Below, piece by piece: positions 1 through 9,315 of a stretch of DNA of 64,000 nt. The translations under genes were made by a program, and so were the position numbers. How positions within the stretch are numbered: the stretch's first letter is position 1; the number at the start of each line of letters is the position of its first letter. Source of the stretch: Pantoea alfalfae (GTDB taxonomy: Bacteria > Pseudomonadota > Gammaproteobacteria > Enterobacterales > Enterobacteriaceae); assembly GCF_019880205.1 (NCBI RefSeq), contig NZ_CP082292.1, forward strand, positions 682,001 through 746,000. Direction: 5' to 3'. Below the pieces are notes generated by a model. The model did no database searches and had not been told where the DNA came from. It was given only the letters and a program-made list of their open reading frames with translations.

Positions 1-43
1 GGGTGGAACTTAGCAGCAGCAACAGAGCGCGCAGTGGCTTCAT
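1..43 (-). CDS. N-terminal signal sequence of a truncated gene, probably a pilus chaperone
   Basis: Only the first 14 codons are inside the window, running off the left edge. They read M-K-P-L-R-A followed by five leucines and two serines, a typical signal-peptide start. An AAGGATAT ribosome-binding stretch lies just upstream. It follows two spore-coat-U pilin-like genes on the same strand by about 25 bp, which is where Csu-type chaperone-usher operons encode the periplasmic chaperone. The chaperone assignment rests on position only; the visible residues do not identify a family. Confidence 0.5.
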   Translation of the reverse strand, partial: MKPLRALLLLLSST

Positions 44-68
44 GATCATATCCTTGTTTTCTATCACC

Positions 69-584
69 TCACCAGCTCAGGGTGACGGTCAGCGTGTCGG
101 TATAAACGCCGGCGCGCGCAGTGCCGGGCAGTTGTAGCTGACCGTAGATCGGCAGCGTAATGTTATTGGCATTGCTATAACTCAACGGCACCGCCTGATT
201 GACCGGGATCACCGTGGTGCGGCTGGCGTTGCTAAAGAGCGTGTAGGGAACGGTATTGCTGAAATTGGGCAGCTTCAGGTTACGGGTCGTGGTGAAATTG
301 TTGCCCTGATTAATGCTCATGCTCAGCGTGGTGCCTGGCGTACAGGCGAGATTAATCGAGGTGCTCTGCAGATAGCTGGCGTTGACGGTATTCGCCGCCA
401 CGCCAGACTGCGTACCGAAATTAAGCGTGCCAAAGACGCCGGTATTGGTACCGGATATCACGCAGCCTGCCACAATCGACGCGGTAACCTGAAAGGTGCT
501 GGTAGGCAGACTCCAGGCGCTGATACTCCCTGTCAGCAGGAGCAGACCGCATGCGATCGTCAGGCAGGATCGCCAGAGAACCAC
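69..584 (-). CDS. Spore coat U domain (SCPU) pilin-like protein, Csu-type fimbriae
   Basis: A 171-residue secreted protein with a hydrophobic N-terminal signal (about residues 1-24) followed by one spore-coat-U domain. Visible family features are the early segment with the first conserved Cys (AGCVISG), the second Cys in INLACTPGT, the GTLNFG motif, and the C-terminal beta strand GVYTDTLTVTLSW that ends in an aromatic residue. Such proteins are subunits of archaic chaperone-usher pili (Csu) used in surface attachment. It starts 22 bp after the stop of a related pilin gene and is followed by a probable chaperone gene, so the three look like one operon. Which Csu subunit it corresponds to cannot be told from sequence alone. 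Confidence 0.85.
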   Translation of the reverse strand: MVLWRSCLTIACGLLLLTGSISAWSLPTSTFQVTASIVAGCVISGTNTGVFGTLNFGTQSGVAANTVNASYLQSTSINLACTPGTTLSMSINQGNNFTTTRNLKLPNFSNTVPYTLFSNASRTTVIPVNQAVPLSYSNANNITLPIYGQLQLPGTARAGVYTDTLTVTLSW

Positions 585-606
585 CCGTATTTACCTGCGA
601 CAGCAG

Positions 607-1176
607 TTAATAGTTCACGGCAACGTTAATCGTGTCGGTATAGGTTCCGGCAGGGATCAGGGGGTTAAAACCGCCGCCGACCACCCGGCCATAGATGGCG
701 TAGTTGGTCCCCAGCGTCGGATCGGTGGTACCGCTGGCGGCGATAGGCGTATTGTTGGCGATCGCCGTGGTAAAGGAGGCGTCACTGTAAAGGGTATAGG
801 CGATGCCCTGCGCATTATTCGATCCCAGTATCAGATAACGCGGCGACGTTGAGGCGGTGCCATAGATAGTGGCTGGCGCAGCATTGCTGCTGGTGACCAC
901 CACGTTGTAGTCCTGACCGGTGGTGCAGCGCACAAAAATACCGTTACCGGCTGCACCGACCAGGGTGGCGTTCAGGGTATCAAAGGTGGCAGCACTGCTA
1001 CCAAAGTTCAGGGTACCGAAGTTAACGCCCGCCGTGGCTGACTGACCATTTACCAGGCAACCGGTAGTTAGCGTTAACGTGGCATTGATGGTTCCCGAGG
1101 TCGTCGCCGCCTGGGTTAATGATGGAACAGCAACTGTTAATCCTGCAGCGGCAAACAGAAAAAGCTTGAGTTTCAT
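607..1176 (-). CDS. Spore coat U domain major pilin-like protein, Csu-type fimbriae
   Basis: A 189-residue exported protein: signal peptide of about 23 residues ending near TQA-A, then an SCPU domain with the GTLNFG motif, paired cysteines (TTGCLVNG and FVRCTTGQ) and the C-terminal strand TYTDTINVAVNY. The last segment is the kind used for donor-strand assembly. It is first of the visible pilin genes and resembles CsuA/B-type major subunits. A good ribosome-binding site (TAAGGAAATATT) precedes the ATG. The downstream paralogue and truncated third gene support a csu-like operon reading off the left edge. Confidence 0.87.
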   Translation of the reverse strand: MKLKLFLFAAAGLTVAVPSLTQAATTSGTINATLTLTTGCLVNGQSATAGVNFGTLNFGSSAATFDTLNATLVGAAGNGIFVRCTTGQDYNVVVTSSNAAPATIYGTASTSPRYLILGSNNAQGIAYTLYSDASFTTAIANNTPIAASGTTDPTLGTNYAIYGRVVGGGFNPLIPAGTYTDTINVAVNY

Positions 1177-1720
1177 AATATTTCCTTACGGATTATCGAG
1201 AGTCAGTGCTTTTTCACCCGGTGTTTATTAACGATTCAACCCAAAGTAAGGAAATAAAAACAATAAGGCGGGCAGCGCCGCAGTCTTAAGAAAAATCTTA
1301 GACTTAAGGATTATGATTTATATCAGTTTTACTTACTATAGATCAGTTAAAGCGTTAGGCGAAGCGCTGCCGTTTAATTTTCGTTAATCAAATGGCCTCT
1401 CTGGCCGATAACCCAGTTACAGCAAGGCATAAAAGCGAGGCGGCAAAACAAACATCTTTGTTTTTTCGGCCTCTGGCCTGCTTTCAGCTTCGGTGATATG
1501 TTCCTGTACCAATCAGACATAATAACGATTTACCCGCAGACTCAGCAGGCGGGAAATAAGATGCAGGTCATTAATGGCCTGCGTTCGTGGGCCTTTTTTG
1601 CCCGGTCTTCAGGGTCAGGAAATACCGGAGTTTATTAACTTTCACCCGTTGGGTGTTTTTAAGATTACTTTTCTGACTTTATACAGCACCTGTTTTTCTG
1701 CGGGTGGTGAGGAGTTGCAC
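1177..1720. promoter_or_regulatory. Divergent regulatory region with candidate RcsAB box (1287-1300)
   Basis: This 544-bp stretch separates the pilin operon (minus) from the first MHYT gene (plus). It contains TAAGAAAAATCTTA at 1287-1300, a near-perfect palindrome close to the published RcsAB box (TAAGAATATTCTTA), about 110 bp upstream of the pilin start codon. A second TAAG/CTTA word (GACTTAAGG) follows. No convincing gene was seen. The reading frame of the following GGDEF-EAL protein can be extended upstream into this region, but the extension has no signal or family similarity and the internal ATG at 1721 has the better ribosome-binding site. Confidence 0.5.
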
Positions 1721-3802
1721 ATGTTGCTTGTCACCTGGAATGGCGTTCTGATCTGCGTTTCGCTGATCGTGGCGTTTATTGCCTCTTTTACAGCGCTGGA
1801 TACCGCCGGACGGGTGGCGGTCTCCCATGGCTGGAGCGCGCGGTTCTGGCTGCTGGTGGGCGGCACGACAATGGGGATTGGCATCTGGGCAATGCATTTT
1901 ATCGGGATGCTGGCGATGATGATGCCGATGACGATGCGCTATGACACGCGGCTGACGATCCTCTCGCTGCTGGTGGCGATCCTGGCGTCAATATGTGCTT
2001 TCAGCCAGACGGTGAGCGGTTTACATCTCACCCGTCAGCGGCTGCTGCGCGGTACGCTGATCCTGGGCGTGGGTGTGGTAGTGATGCACTATCTCGGTAT
2101 GTATGCTCTGCTGATTAATCCCCAACCTGAGTGGAACAGGCTGCTGGTGACGCTCTCTGTGCTGATTGCGTTGGCGGCCTCAGGCGTGGCGCTGTGGCTG
2201 GCGTTTCATCTGCGGCAGGGTGACCATCATCTGCTGCTGATGCGTGGGCTGGCCTCACTGGTGATGGCGATCGCGATTGCGGGCATGCACTATGTGGGAA
2301 TGGCGGCGGCGGTGTTCCGCCACGGCAGCATAATGCAGCCGTATGGCGTCAGTAATCCGGGACTGGCGGTATGGGTCACGCTGATTACGTTAATTATTCT
2401 GGGGATCACTCTGCTGAGTTCGATGCTGGACGCTCAGATGCGTGCCGCGCGGCTGGCAACCCGGCTCAATCGCGCTAACCAGGAGCTGCGTCAGCTGGCG
2501 ATGCATGACAACCTGACCGCGCTGCCCAACCGGGTGATGCTGGAGCAGCAGCTTGATCTCGCCATCAAACAGGCGCTGCTGAATGAAGATCGCTTTGCCG
2601 TGATTTATATGGATCTGGATGGCTTCAAAGCGGTCAATGACACCTGGGGGCATCATGTCGGTGACCGGTTACTGGTGGCGGTGGCGGAACGGCTGCGCAG
2701 TCAGCTCAGTAACACTATGCTGCTGGTGCGGCTGGGCGGGGATGAGTTTGTGCTGATGGCGGAGTGTGACATCAACCCGGCCCGGCAGCTGGCGCAAAAA
2801 CTGGTTAAAGTGATCGGTACGCCGTTTGAACTTGACCGCTATGTACTGCACGTTTCACTTAGTGCAGGTATTGCAATCTTTCCACTGCATGGTCGCAACC
2901 GGCAGGAGCTGCTGTTTAATGCCGACGCGGCGATGTACCACACCAAACACAGTGGACGAAACGGCTGGTGCCTGTTTGAACCTGCTATGAGCGCGGCAAC
3001 GCAGCATCAGCTGGAGCTGGCCAACGATTTATGGGAAGCGATCGATCGCCAGCAGATGCGGCTGTTCTATCAGCCCAAATTCCGTTCCGGCGGCACACGC
3101 CTGATGGGGTTTGAGGCGCTGCTGCGCTGGCAGCATCCGCAGCGCGGTCTGCTGACGCCTGAGCTGTTTCTGCCACGCGCTGAAAAAACCGGCCAGATTG
3201 TAGCGCTGGGAAACTGGGTCATCGGGGAAGCATGCCGTCAGTTAAGGATCTGGCACAGCCAGGGCCACGGCGAGTGGACGGTCTCGGTGAACCTCTCGGC
3301 ATTGCAGTTCCATCAGCGTGATCTGCTCAGCACGCTGAACGAGACGCTGGCGCGTTACCAGCTTTCAGGCAGTGCGCTGATGCTGGAGATTACCGAAGCG
3401 ATTGCCATGCGCGACCCCGCTTTCAGCCAGCAGCGGATTCGTGAGTTGCAACAGGCGGGCGTCAGCGTCGCCATTGATAACTTTGGCATTGGCTATGCCA
3501 ACCTGTTACATCTTAAAGACCTGGATGCCAGTGAACTCAAGATTGATCGCAGCTTTATCAACTGTCTGCGACCTGGCAGTGAAGATGCGACCGTAGTCAG
3601 CGCCATGCTGACACTGGCGCAGAGTCTCAACCTGCGCATGGTGGCTGAAGGGGTTGAGACTGAAGAGCAGCAGCATCTGCTCACCAGCCTGGGCTTTGAT
3701 GCATTGCAGGGGTATCTGCTGGGTAAACCCACACCTCCGGATCGGGTTGAGGCGTTCAGTATTCCTGCACTGCGACAGCCAGTGGTGTCGGTATCTGGCT
3801 GA
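1721..3802 (+). CDS. MHYT-GGDEF-EAL membrane protein with altered EAL catalytic loop
   Basis: About 693 residues. The N-terminal 240 form a seven-helix MHYT sensor with three repeats of the signature (MHFIGM, MHYLGM, MHYVGM), proposed in the family to bind a metal for O2/CO/NO sensing. Then a GGDEF domain with intact RLGGDEF but no obvious RxxD inhibitory site, and an EAL domain with EALLRW, NLS, EITE, KID and AEGVE. The usual DDFGTGY loop is D586-N587-F-G-I-G here, so one metal-binding Asp is replaced; phosphodiesterase activity is doubtful. ATG 1721 was chosen because GGTGAGGAG precedes it and hydrophobic MHYT sequence begins there. A paralogue follows 144 bp downstream. Confidence 0.88.
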   Translation: MLLVTWNGVLICVSLIVAFIASFTALDTAGRVAVSHGWSARFWLLVGGTTMGIGIWAMHFIGMLAMMMPMTMRYDTRLTILSLLVAILASICAFSQTVSGLHLTRQRLLRGTLILGVGVVVMHYLGMYALLINPQPEWNRLLVTLSVLIALAASGVALWLAFHLRQGDHHLLLMRGLASLVMAIAIAGMHYVGMAAAVFRHGSIMQPYGVSNPGLAVWVTLITLIILGITLLSSMLDAQMRAARLATRLNRANQELRQLAMHDNLTALPNRVMLEQQLDLAIKQALLNEDRFAVIYMDLDGFKAVNDTWGHHVGDRLLVAVAERLRSQLSNTMLLVRLGGDEFVLMAECDINPARQLAQKLVKVIGTPFELDRYVLHVSLSAGIAIFPLHGRNRQELLFNADAAMYHTKHSGRNGWCLFEPAMSAATQHQLELANDLWEAIDRQQMRLFYQPKFRSGGTRLMGFEALLRWQHPQRGLLTPELFLPRAEKTGQIVALGNWVIGEACRQLRIWHSQGHGEWTVSVNLSALQFHQRDLLSTLNETLARYQLSGSALMLEITEAIAMRDPAFSQQRIRELQQAGVSVAIDNFGIGYANLLHLKDLDASELKIDRSFINCLRPGSEDATVVSAMLTLAQSLNLRMVAEGVETEEQQHLLTSLGFDALQGYLLGKPTPPDRVEAFSIPALRQPVVSVSG

Positions 3803-3946
3803 GGCTGACGATAGATTTCATCACTCACAATGAGTGGAAAGGATGCAGGGTGCGCGGCTCATTAACTACCGGTCTATGCCGATAACTAATACACATTTTA
3901 AAAAACCTCTGCCCTACCACCAGCACGGCTTTCGCGGGAATGCACA

Positions 3947-6091
3947 ATGTTAGCGACCTCATACGACACTTTTATCGTCATCGTCTCCGTTCTTGTGGCG
4001 ATGCTGGCTTCGTTTACCGCTTTAGATATGGCGGGACGGGTCGTACATTCTACCGGCAAAGTGGCGCTGGTCTGGCTGTTCGGCGGTGGTTTCTCCATGG
4101 GCATTGGCATCTGGGCAATGCACTTTATTGGCATGCTGTCGATGAACATGGAGATGGTCATGAGCTACAACGCCGGACTCACCGCTTTCTCCGCCGCCAT
4201 CGCCGTCTGCGCGTCGATATTTGCACTGTGGCTGGTCTGCAATGGGGATATGCCTTTGCCGCGTCTGGCGGGCGGCGCGCTGATCCTCGGCAGTGGTGTC
4301 GCGGCGATGCACTACACCGGCATGGCGGCGCTGATGTTCTCGCCCGGTATCGTCTGGCAATGGGGCTGGGTGGCGCTGTCGGTGGCGATTGCTCTGGCCG
4401 CTTCGGGCGCGGCGCTGTGGCTGGCGTTTAACCTGCGTGAGGGGCAGACCAGCCGGGTCACGCTACTGCGTATTGGCGCCTCTGTGGTCATGGGCTGTGC
4501 GATTGCAGGCATGCACTATACCGGCATGATGGCGGCAGAGTTTCCCGTCCACAGCCATCCGGTCGGGCAGGGCGTTAACAGCAACTGGCTGGCGATTCTG
4601 GTCACGGTAGTCACCATCTCCATCCTGGGCATTACCCTGCTGGTCTCAATGCTGGATGCGCGGATGCAGGCGCGTACCTCGATTCTCGCCAGTTCGCTGG
4701 CTGATGCGAATCGCGAGCTGGCTCAGCTGGCGCTGCACGACAACCTGACCCGGTTGCCGAACCGCATCCTGCTGGAAGATCGACTGGAGCAGGCGATCAA
4801 TAAAGCGAACCGTGAGCAGGCGCAGTTTGCCCTGATGTTTATGGATCTCGATGGGTTTAAGGCAGTTAACGACGCCTTCGGACATCACATCGGCGACAGT
4901 CTGCTGGTCGGGGTGACCGAGCGGATGAGTCAGCAGATGACCGGCTACTACACGCTGGCACGGCTCGGCGGGGATGAGTTTGTGCTGCTGGTGGAGATCG
5001 ACGATCCCAACGATGCCGCGGCCATTGCTGATAAGCTGGTTAAAGCAACAGGGCGTCCGTTTAATATCTCACGCTACGAACTGGTGGTCTCACTGAGTCT
5101 TGGTATCGCCGTCTATCCCGGCGATGGCGTGGATGAGCGGGAACTGATGTTCAACGCCGATGCAGCGATGTACCACACTAAAAATAATGGCCGTAACGGC
5201 TACACCTTCTTCCAGCCTTCTATGAACATCCAGGCGCAGAGCCAGCTTCAGCTGAATAACGATCTCTGGCATGCGCTGGATAACGACGAACTGCGCCTGT
5301 TCTATCAGCCAAAATATTGTGCGCCGCGCGGCCCGATCCTCGGTTTTGAGGCGTTACTGCGCTGGGAACATCCGAAGCGCGGCCTGCTGTCGCCCGATAA
5401 ATTCCTGCCGATGGCGGAAAAGACCGGCATGATTGTCAACATCGGCAACTGGGTGATCCATGAAGCCTGTCGTCAGCTGCGCCAGTGGCATCTGCAGGGC
5501 CATCCGGACTGGTCGGTAGCGGTGAACCTGTCGGCACTGCAGTTTGAGCAATCGAATCTGGTGGAGACGGTGGTGGATGCGCTGACAAAACATCAGATTC
5601 CGGCCGAACTGCTGACGCTGGAAGTGACCGAGACCACTGCGATGCGCGATCCCGATGAGAGCGTGCGTATTCTCACCGAGCTGACCCAGCTCGGCGTGAA
5701 AGCTTCAATTGATGACTTTGGCACCGGCTACTCCAGCCTGCTCTATCTGAAACGCCTGCCGGCCAGTGAGCTTAAGATTGACCGGGCCTTTGTTAATGAG
5801 CTGCAGCATCAGAAAGAAGATGCCACCATCGTGTCGGCGATTGTGGCGCTGGCGCAGTCGCTGCAGCTGAAAGTGGTGGCTGAAGGTGTTGAAACCGCTG
5901 AGCAGCAGGCCTTTCTGACCAGCCTGGGCTGCAATACGCTACAGGGCTATTTGCTGGGCAAGCCGGTTCCCCCTGAGCGAGTGCCGAATCTGGCTAACTT
6001 TGTGGTGGCGGAAACGGAAGAGGCGATGGCAAACGTGAGCCCGATTGCTGAAGCCGATCAGCCACTGACGCCGCAGTTGGCGGTAATCTGA
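3947..6091 (+). CDS. MHYT-GGDEF-EAL cyclic-di-GMP enzyme (intact paralogue)
   Basis: A 714-residue paralogue of the preceding protein with the same order: seven-helix MHYT sensor (MHFIGM, MHYTGM, MHYTGM), GGDEF domain (RLGGDEF near residue 345) and EAL domain. Here every EAL element looks standard: EALLRW, NLSALQF, EVTE, IDDFGTGYSSL, KIDRAF, AEGVET. It can therefore be expected to hydrolyse c-di-GMP, while the GGDEF half may synthesise it or only bind GTP. The C-terminal 30 residues past the EAL fold are low-complexity. Its start codon has a weak ribosome-binding site. The tandem arrangement points to gene duplication with divergence of the upstream copy. Confidence 0.9.
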   Translation: MLATSYDTFIVIVSVLVAMLASFTALDMAGRVVHSTGKVALVWLFGGGFSMGIGIWAMHFIGMLSMNMEMVMSYNAGLTAFSAAIAVCASIFALWLVCNGDMPLPRLAGGALILGSGVAAMHYTGMAALMFSPGIVWQWGWVALSVAIALAASGAALWLAFNLREGQTSRVTLLRIGASVVMGCAIAGMHYTGMMAAEFPVHSHPVGQGVNSNWLAILVTVVTISILGITLLVSMLDARMQARTSILASSLADANRELAQLALHDNLTRLPNRILLEDRLEQAINKANREQAQFALMFMDLDGFKAVNDAFGHHIGDSLLVGVTERMSQQMTGYYTLARLGGDEFVLLVEIDDPNDAAAIADKLVKATGRPFNISRYELVVSLSLGIAVYPGDGVDERELMFNADAAMYHTKNNGRNGYTFFQPSMNIQAQSQLQLNNDLWHALDNDELRLFYQPKYCAPRGPILGFEALLRWEHPKRGLLSPDKFLPMAEKTGMIVNIGNWVIHEACRQLRQWHLQGHPDWSVAVNLSALQFEQSNLVETVVDALTKHQIPAELLTLEVTETTAMRDPDESVRILTELTQLGVKASIDDFGTGYSSLLYLKRLPASELKIDRAFVNELQHQKEDATIVSAIVALAQSLQLKVVAEGVETAEQQAFLTSLGCNTLQGYLLGKPVPPERVPNLANFVVAETEEAMANVSPIAEADQPLTPQLAVI

Positions 6092-6217
6092 AGCACCTGA
6101 TCAGAGCTGAATCAGCGTAATCAGTACGATAAGCGATGCGCGCCGCCTGTCATTGGCTGCCGTGCGTGGTAAAGTCTCGCGGTCAGACTACTCGCGGTAA
6201 ACAAGGAGAGGCGACCC

Positions 6218-7621
6218 GTGGCGAAATACCAGCGCTTGATGGATGAGATTCAGCAGCAGATCGAGGCCGGCATCTGGCTGCCCGGCACCCGTTTACCGTC
6301 GCTGCGTCAGCAGGTCGCGCAGCAGGGTGTCAGCCTGATGACGGTGCTGCATGCCTATGAACTGCTGGAGAGTCAGGGCTGGATCGTCTCGCGTCCACAG
6401 TCAGGTTACTATGTGGCACCGCGCGCCTTAGTGCCCGCACCGCTCAGCGTGGCGATCAGCGAGCAGGTCGATATCAACGACTTTGTGTTTGATGTACTAC
6501 AGGCCACGCGCGATCCCGCCATCGTGCCGTTTGGCTCCGCGTTCCCCGATCCGGCACTCTTTCCGCAGCGTCAGCTGATGCGTTCACTGGCGAACGTCTC
6601 TCATCATCTGACTCCAACCGATGCGCTGCACAATCTGCCGCCCGGCAACGCCACGCTGCGACAGCTGCTGGCGCAGCGCTATGCGCGTCAGGGCATCACC
6701 CTGTCGCCGGATGAAATTGTCATCACCAGCGGGGCGCTGGAGGCGCTGAACCTCAGCCTGCAATCCCTGACCGAGCCGGGCGACTATGTGGTGATTGAGC
6801 AACCGAGTTTTTATGGCGCGTTACAGGCGATTGAGCGGCTCAAGCTCAAGGCGCTGGCGATTCCGGTCGATGCAAAGCAGGGCATCGATCTCATCCAGCT
6901 GGAGGAGGCGCTGCAACGCTGGCCGGTAAAAGCCTGCTGGTTGATGACAACATTGCAGAATCCGCTGAGCGTAACGTTAACGCCGGAGCGCAAACAGCAA
7001 CTGGTGACGCTGCTGACGCGTTATCAGGTGCCGATGATTGAAGATGATGTCTATGCTGAACTCTGGGCGGGTGAGGCTGCGCCGCTGCCCGCCAAGGCCT
7101 GGGATCGGCAGGGAAACGTGTTGCACTGTGGCTCCTTTTCCAAGTCGCTGGTGGCGGGTTTTCGCGTCGGCTGGGTGGCGGCGGGACAGCATGCGCAGCG
7201 CATTCAGCGCCTGCAGCTGATGAGCACGCTCTCAACCAGCGCACCGATGCAGCTGGCGCTGGCCGATTTTCTTGCCACGCGGCGTTACGACACCCATCTG
7301 AAGCGGTTGCGACAGATACTGGCGAAGCGACAGCAGATGGTGCGTCAGGCACTGCTGAAGATGCTGCCGCCTCAGGCTACGGTCAGCGAAGCGCGCGGCG
7401 GCTATTTTCTCTGGGTGACGTTGCCGGACAGCATCAACACTACCCGGCTCTACCAGCAGGCGCTGGCTCAGGGGATCAGTATTGCACCGGGGCAGTTGTT
7501 TTCGGCAGGAGAGCAGTTCAGTCACTGCTTCAGACTGAATACCGCCTGGCCGTGGGATAGTCGGGCCGAGGCGGCAATAGCGACGCTGGGTCAGTTAATG
7601 GCGGAACCGCAGGCGGATTAG
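6218..7621 (+). CDS. ydcR: MocR-type regulator: GntR helix-turn-helix fused to aminotransferase fold
   Basis: 467 residues starting at GTG with AAGGAGAG upstream. Residues 1-70 are a GntR winged helix (GTRLPSLRQQVAQQGVS), and about 100-460 an aminotransferase class I fold that binds pyridoxal phosphate, including the SFSKSLVAGFRVGW stretch with the Schiff-base lysine. Length and order match E. coli YdcR (468 residues). MocR proteins usually use PLP or an amino acid-PLP adduct as ligand for transcriptional control rather than transamination. The target is not evident: the next gene is convergent (ylaC-like), with stops overlapping by 4 bp, and the upstream gene is unrelated. Confidence 0.82.
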   Translation: MAKYQRLMDEIQQQIEAGIWLPGTRLPSLRQQVAQQGVSLMTVLHAYELLESQGWIVSRPQSGYYVAPRALVPAPLSVAISEQVDINDFVFDVLQATRDPAIVPFGSAFPDPALFPQRQLMRSLANVSHHLTPTDALHNLPPGNATLRQLLAQRYARQGITLSPDEIVITSGALEALNLSLQSLTEPGDYVVIEQPSFYGALQAIERLKLKALAIPVDAKQGIDLIQLEEALQRWPVKACWLMTTLQNPLSVTLTPERKQQLVTLLTRYQVPMIEDDVYAELWAGEAAPLPAKAWDRQGNVLHCGSFSKSLVAGFRVGWVAAGQHAQRIQRLQLMSTLSTSAPMQLALADFLATRRYDTHLKRLRQILAKRQQMVRQALLKMLPPQATVSEARGGYFLWVTLPDSINTTRLYQQALAQGISIAPGQLFSAGEQFSHCFRLNTAWPWDSRAEAAIATLGQLMAEPQAD

Positions 7622-8100
7622 ACGCGCGCCGCTTCCTGGTGGCCCCAGGTCAGGTAGTAGACATCATAAAAGTCCACTTCCCCTTTTTGCGTCAGCAGAC
7701 GCTGGATACCGCTTTTTACCCGTTCCGGTGTTTCAGGCAGCGACAGAATGCGTGAGATAGCCTGTTCGCGCACCGGCTGAACGTAATACCACTCACCGTT
7801 GTAGCAGACACGCAGATCGAGCGCATCAATATCTTCAAAGCGATATTTCGGGTTGATATCGAGCAGCATCAGCACGCTCATTACCAGCACAAATGCGGTG
7901 GCAAACCAGAAGGCGGGCCAGCCGAGCATCTCGGTGGTGAATATCAGCGCCACGCACAGGCCGTAGCAGAGATACATAACTGCCCAGAGGCCGGGATGGT
8001 TCTTCAGAAACGAGAGGCTAAAGCGCGGCAGGTTGTCGCGACGTTCTTCGCGGTTAAGCGTGGCGATCTCGTCAATCAGGATTTGTTTAATAGCGTCCAT
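7618..8100 (-). CDS. ylaC: YlaC-family inner membrane protein
   Basis: 160 residues, close in length to E. coli YlaC (156). The central part carries two membrane helices (about residues 38-58 and 62-82), flanked by a conserved N-terminal segment (REERRDNLPRFSLSF) and a cytoplasmic C-terminal part with YRFEDIDALDLRVCYNGEWY, both recognisable from E. coli YlaC. Function is unknown in the family. It is transcribed toward the MocR gene and its stop overlaps that gene's stop. No operon partner is visible. Confidence 0.85.
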   Translation of the reverse strand: MDAIKQILIDEIATLNREERRDNLPRFSLSFLKNHPGLWAVMYLCYGLCVALIFTTEMLGWPAFWFATAFVLVMSVLMLLDINPKYRFEDIDALDLRVCYNGEWYYVQPVREQAISRILSLPETPERVKSGIQRLLTQKGEVDFYDVYYLTWGHQEAARV

Positions 8101-8431
8101 TGGTTACCTCACTGTCATCTGTTAGCTATTACAACAGATAACAGTCAAGCATATCAGAAACAGATTTGTGCGATTTTTGTATAACAGTTTATCAAAAGAC
8201 TGCCCTGGCATCGGGCTGCCGTATCTGCGTGCCGGGCCGCCTGACATTTTGCAACACTTTACCGCAGTAAGAACCGCTATCTGCCGCCGTACAGGCACGG
8301 TCTCGCCCTATTGTTAGCGACACATTTGGCTTTAGTCAGCAATATCAGTCAATTATCTCAGTTGTGTCGTCCGGCGCACATTGCATTGTGCCGCGGGTTT
8401 GCCACACTTATAAAAAAAGCGGAGAACCTGT
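8101..8431. other. Intergenic region between ylaC and the cupin gene
   Basis: 331 bp of divergent spacer that presumably holds the promoters of both flanking genes. Inverted words around 8204-8221 (CTGGCATCGGGCTGCCG) could form a weak hairpin. No gene or confident operator was recognised. Confidence 0.4.
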
Positions 8432-9043
8432 ATGCGTGCCTCATCCTCCAGTCTGATGTTAATGATGTCCTTTGCCGCAGGTACTTTTTCGGCCGGGGCC
8501 TCTGATAATCCTCAGCATCTGATGCTCGCCATTCCGTCGGGTGGCGTACCTAATAACCCGTTACCTCTGATTATCTGGCCGCGCGTGGTGCCGGAAGAGG
8601 AGGAGATCGCAGCGTGGTTTGAGAAAACGTTCGACGAAAACGGCTGGCCACCCGCCTGGCGCTATCCGATTTTCCCCTATACCCACTTCCATCCCAACAC
8701 CCATGAACTGCTCGGCGTTGCGGAAGGCTGGGCGGAAGTGCTGTTTGGCGGCGACAGTGGCCGGATGGTCACCCTGCGCGCAGGCGATGCGGTGCTAATC
8801 CCGGCGGGTGTCGGTCATCGTCAGGTCAGTGCCAGCGACGATTTTATGGTGATCGGTGCCTATCCGCGTGGCATGTCGCCTGAGACGCTGCGCGACGAAC
8901 CCGCGAAGCTGAAGATGGCGCAAGAGCAGGTGAAAAAAGTGCCGTTGCCGACCCAGGACCCGTTTACCGGCAAAGAGGGCGCGTTAACCGAAATCTGGCA
9001 GCCGATTGCCGCGATGCATTTACAGCAACAGATGGACCTGTAA
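8432..9043 (+). CDS. Cupin-domain protein, YjlB-like
   Basis: 203 residues with a single RmlC-type cupin barrel. Metal-binding motif 1 is seen as HFHPNTHELLGVAEGWAEV and motif 2 as PAGVGHRQV; the family phrase GGVPNNPLPLIIWPRV precedes the barrel. Related proteins (B. subtilis YjlB-type) have no established substrate. The first 24 residues (MRASSSSLMLMMSFAAGTFSAGA) look like a short signal or membrane-insertion sequence, although family members are normally cytoplasmic; if so this copy would be exported. A GCGGAGAA ribosome-binding site supports ATG 8432. Confidence 0.75.
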   Translation: MRASSSSLMLMMSFAAGTFSAGASDNPQHLMLAIPSGGVPNNPLPLIIWPRVVPEEEEIAAWFEKTFDENGWPPAWRYPIFPYTHFHPNTHELLGVAEGWAEVLFGGDSGRMVTLRAGDAVLIPAGVGHRQVSASDDFMVIGAYPRGMSPETLRDEPAKLKMAQEQVKKVPLPTQDPFTGKEGALTEIWQPIAAMHLQQQMDL

Positions 9044-9069
9044 ACGCCGTTTCTCTCGCGAAATGATTA

Positions 9070-9137
9070 AGCGCGAGCCAGCCTCGCGCTCTGACCTTGC
9101 TGACTGTAAAACCTGCCTGAACGCCTGAGCTCAGGCG
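9070..9137. terminator. Two strong hairpins downstream of the cupin gene
   Basis: AGCGCGAG...CTCGCGCT (9070-9090) forms an 8-bp stem, and CGCCTGAGCTCAGGCG (9122-9137) is a perfect 16-bp palindrome. Neither is followed by a long T run, so they may act as mRNA-end stabilisers or weak terminators. Confidence 0.45.
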
Positions 9138-9315
9138 CTTATCCCAATCATTACACCATTGAACATTTGCTCGCCGCTGCCGATATATCCCCTGATAAGA
9201 TTAGTTATTCTTCTTAATACGCTTGTCTTCGCAGACCTTTTCCGCTTTAGTCTCGGCTCGCGATTAAGAACATTCCTAAGCCTTTACCGGGCTCCCGAGC
9301 AGCAGGCAAATAACA

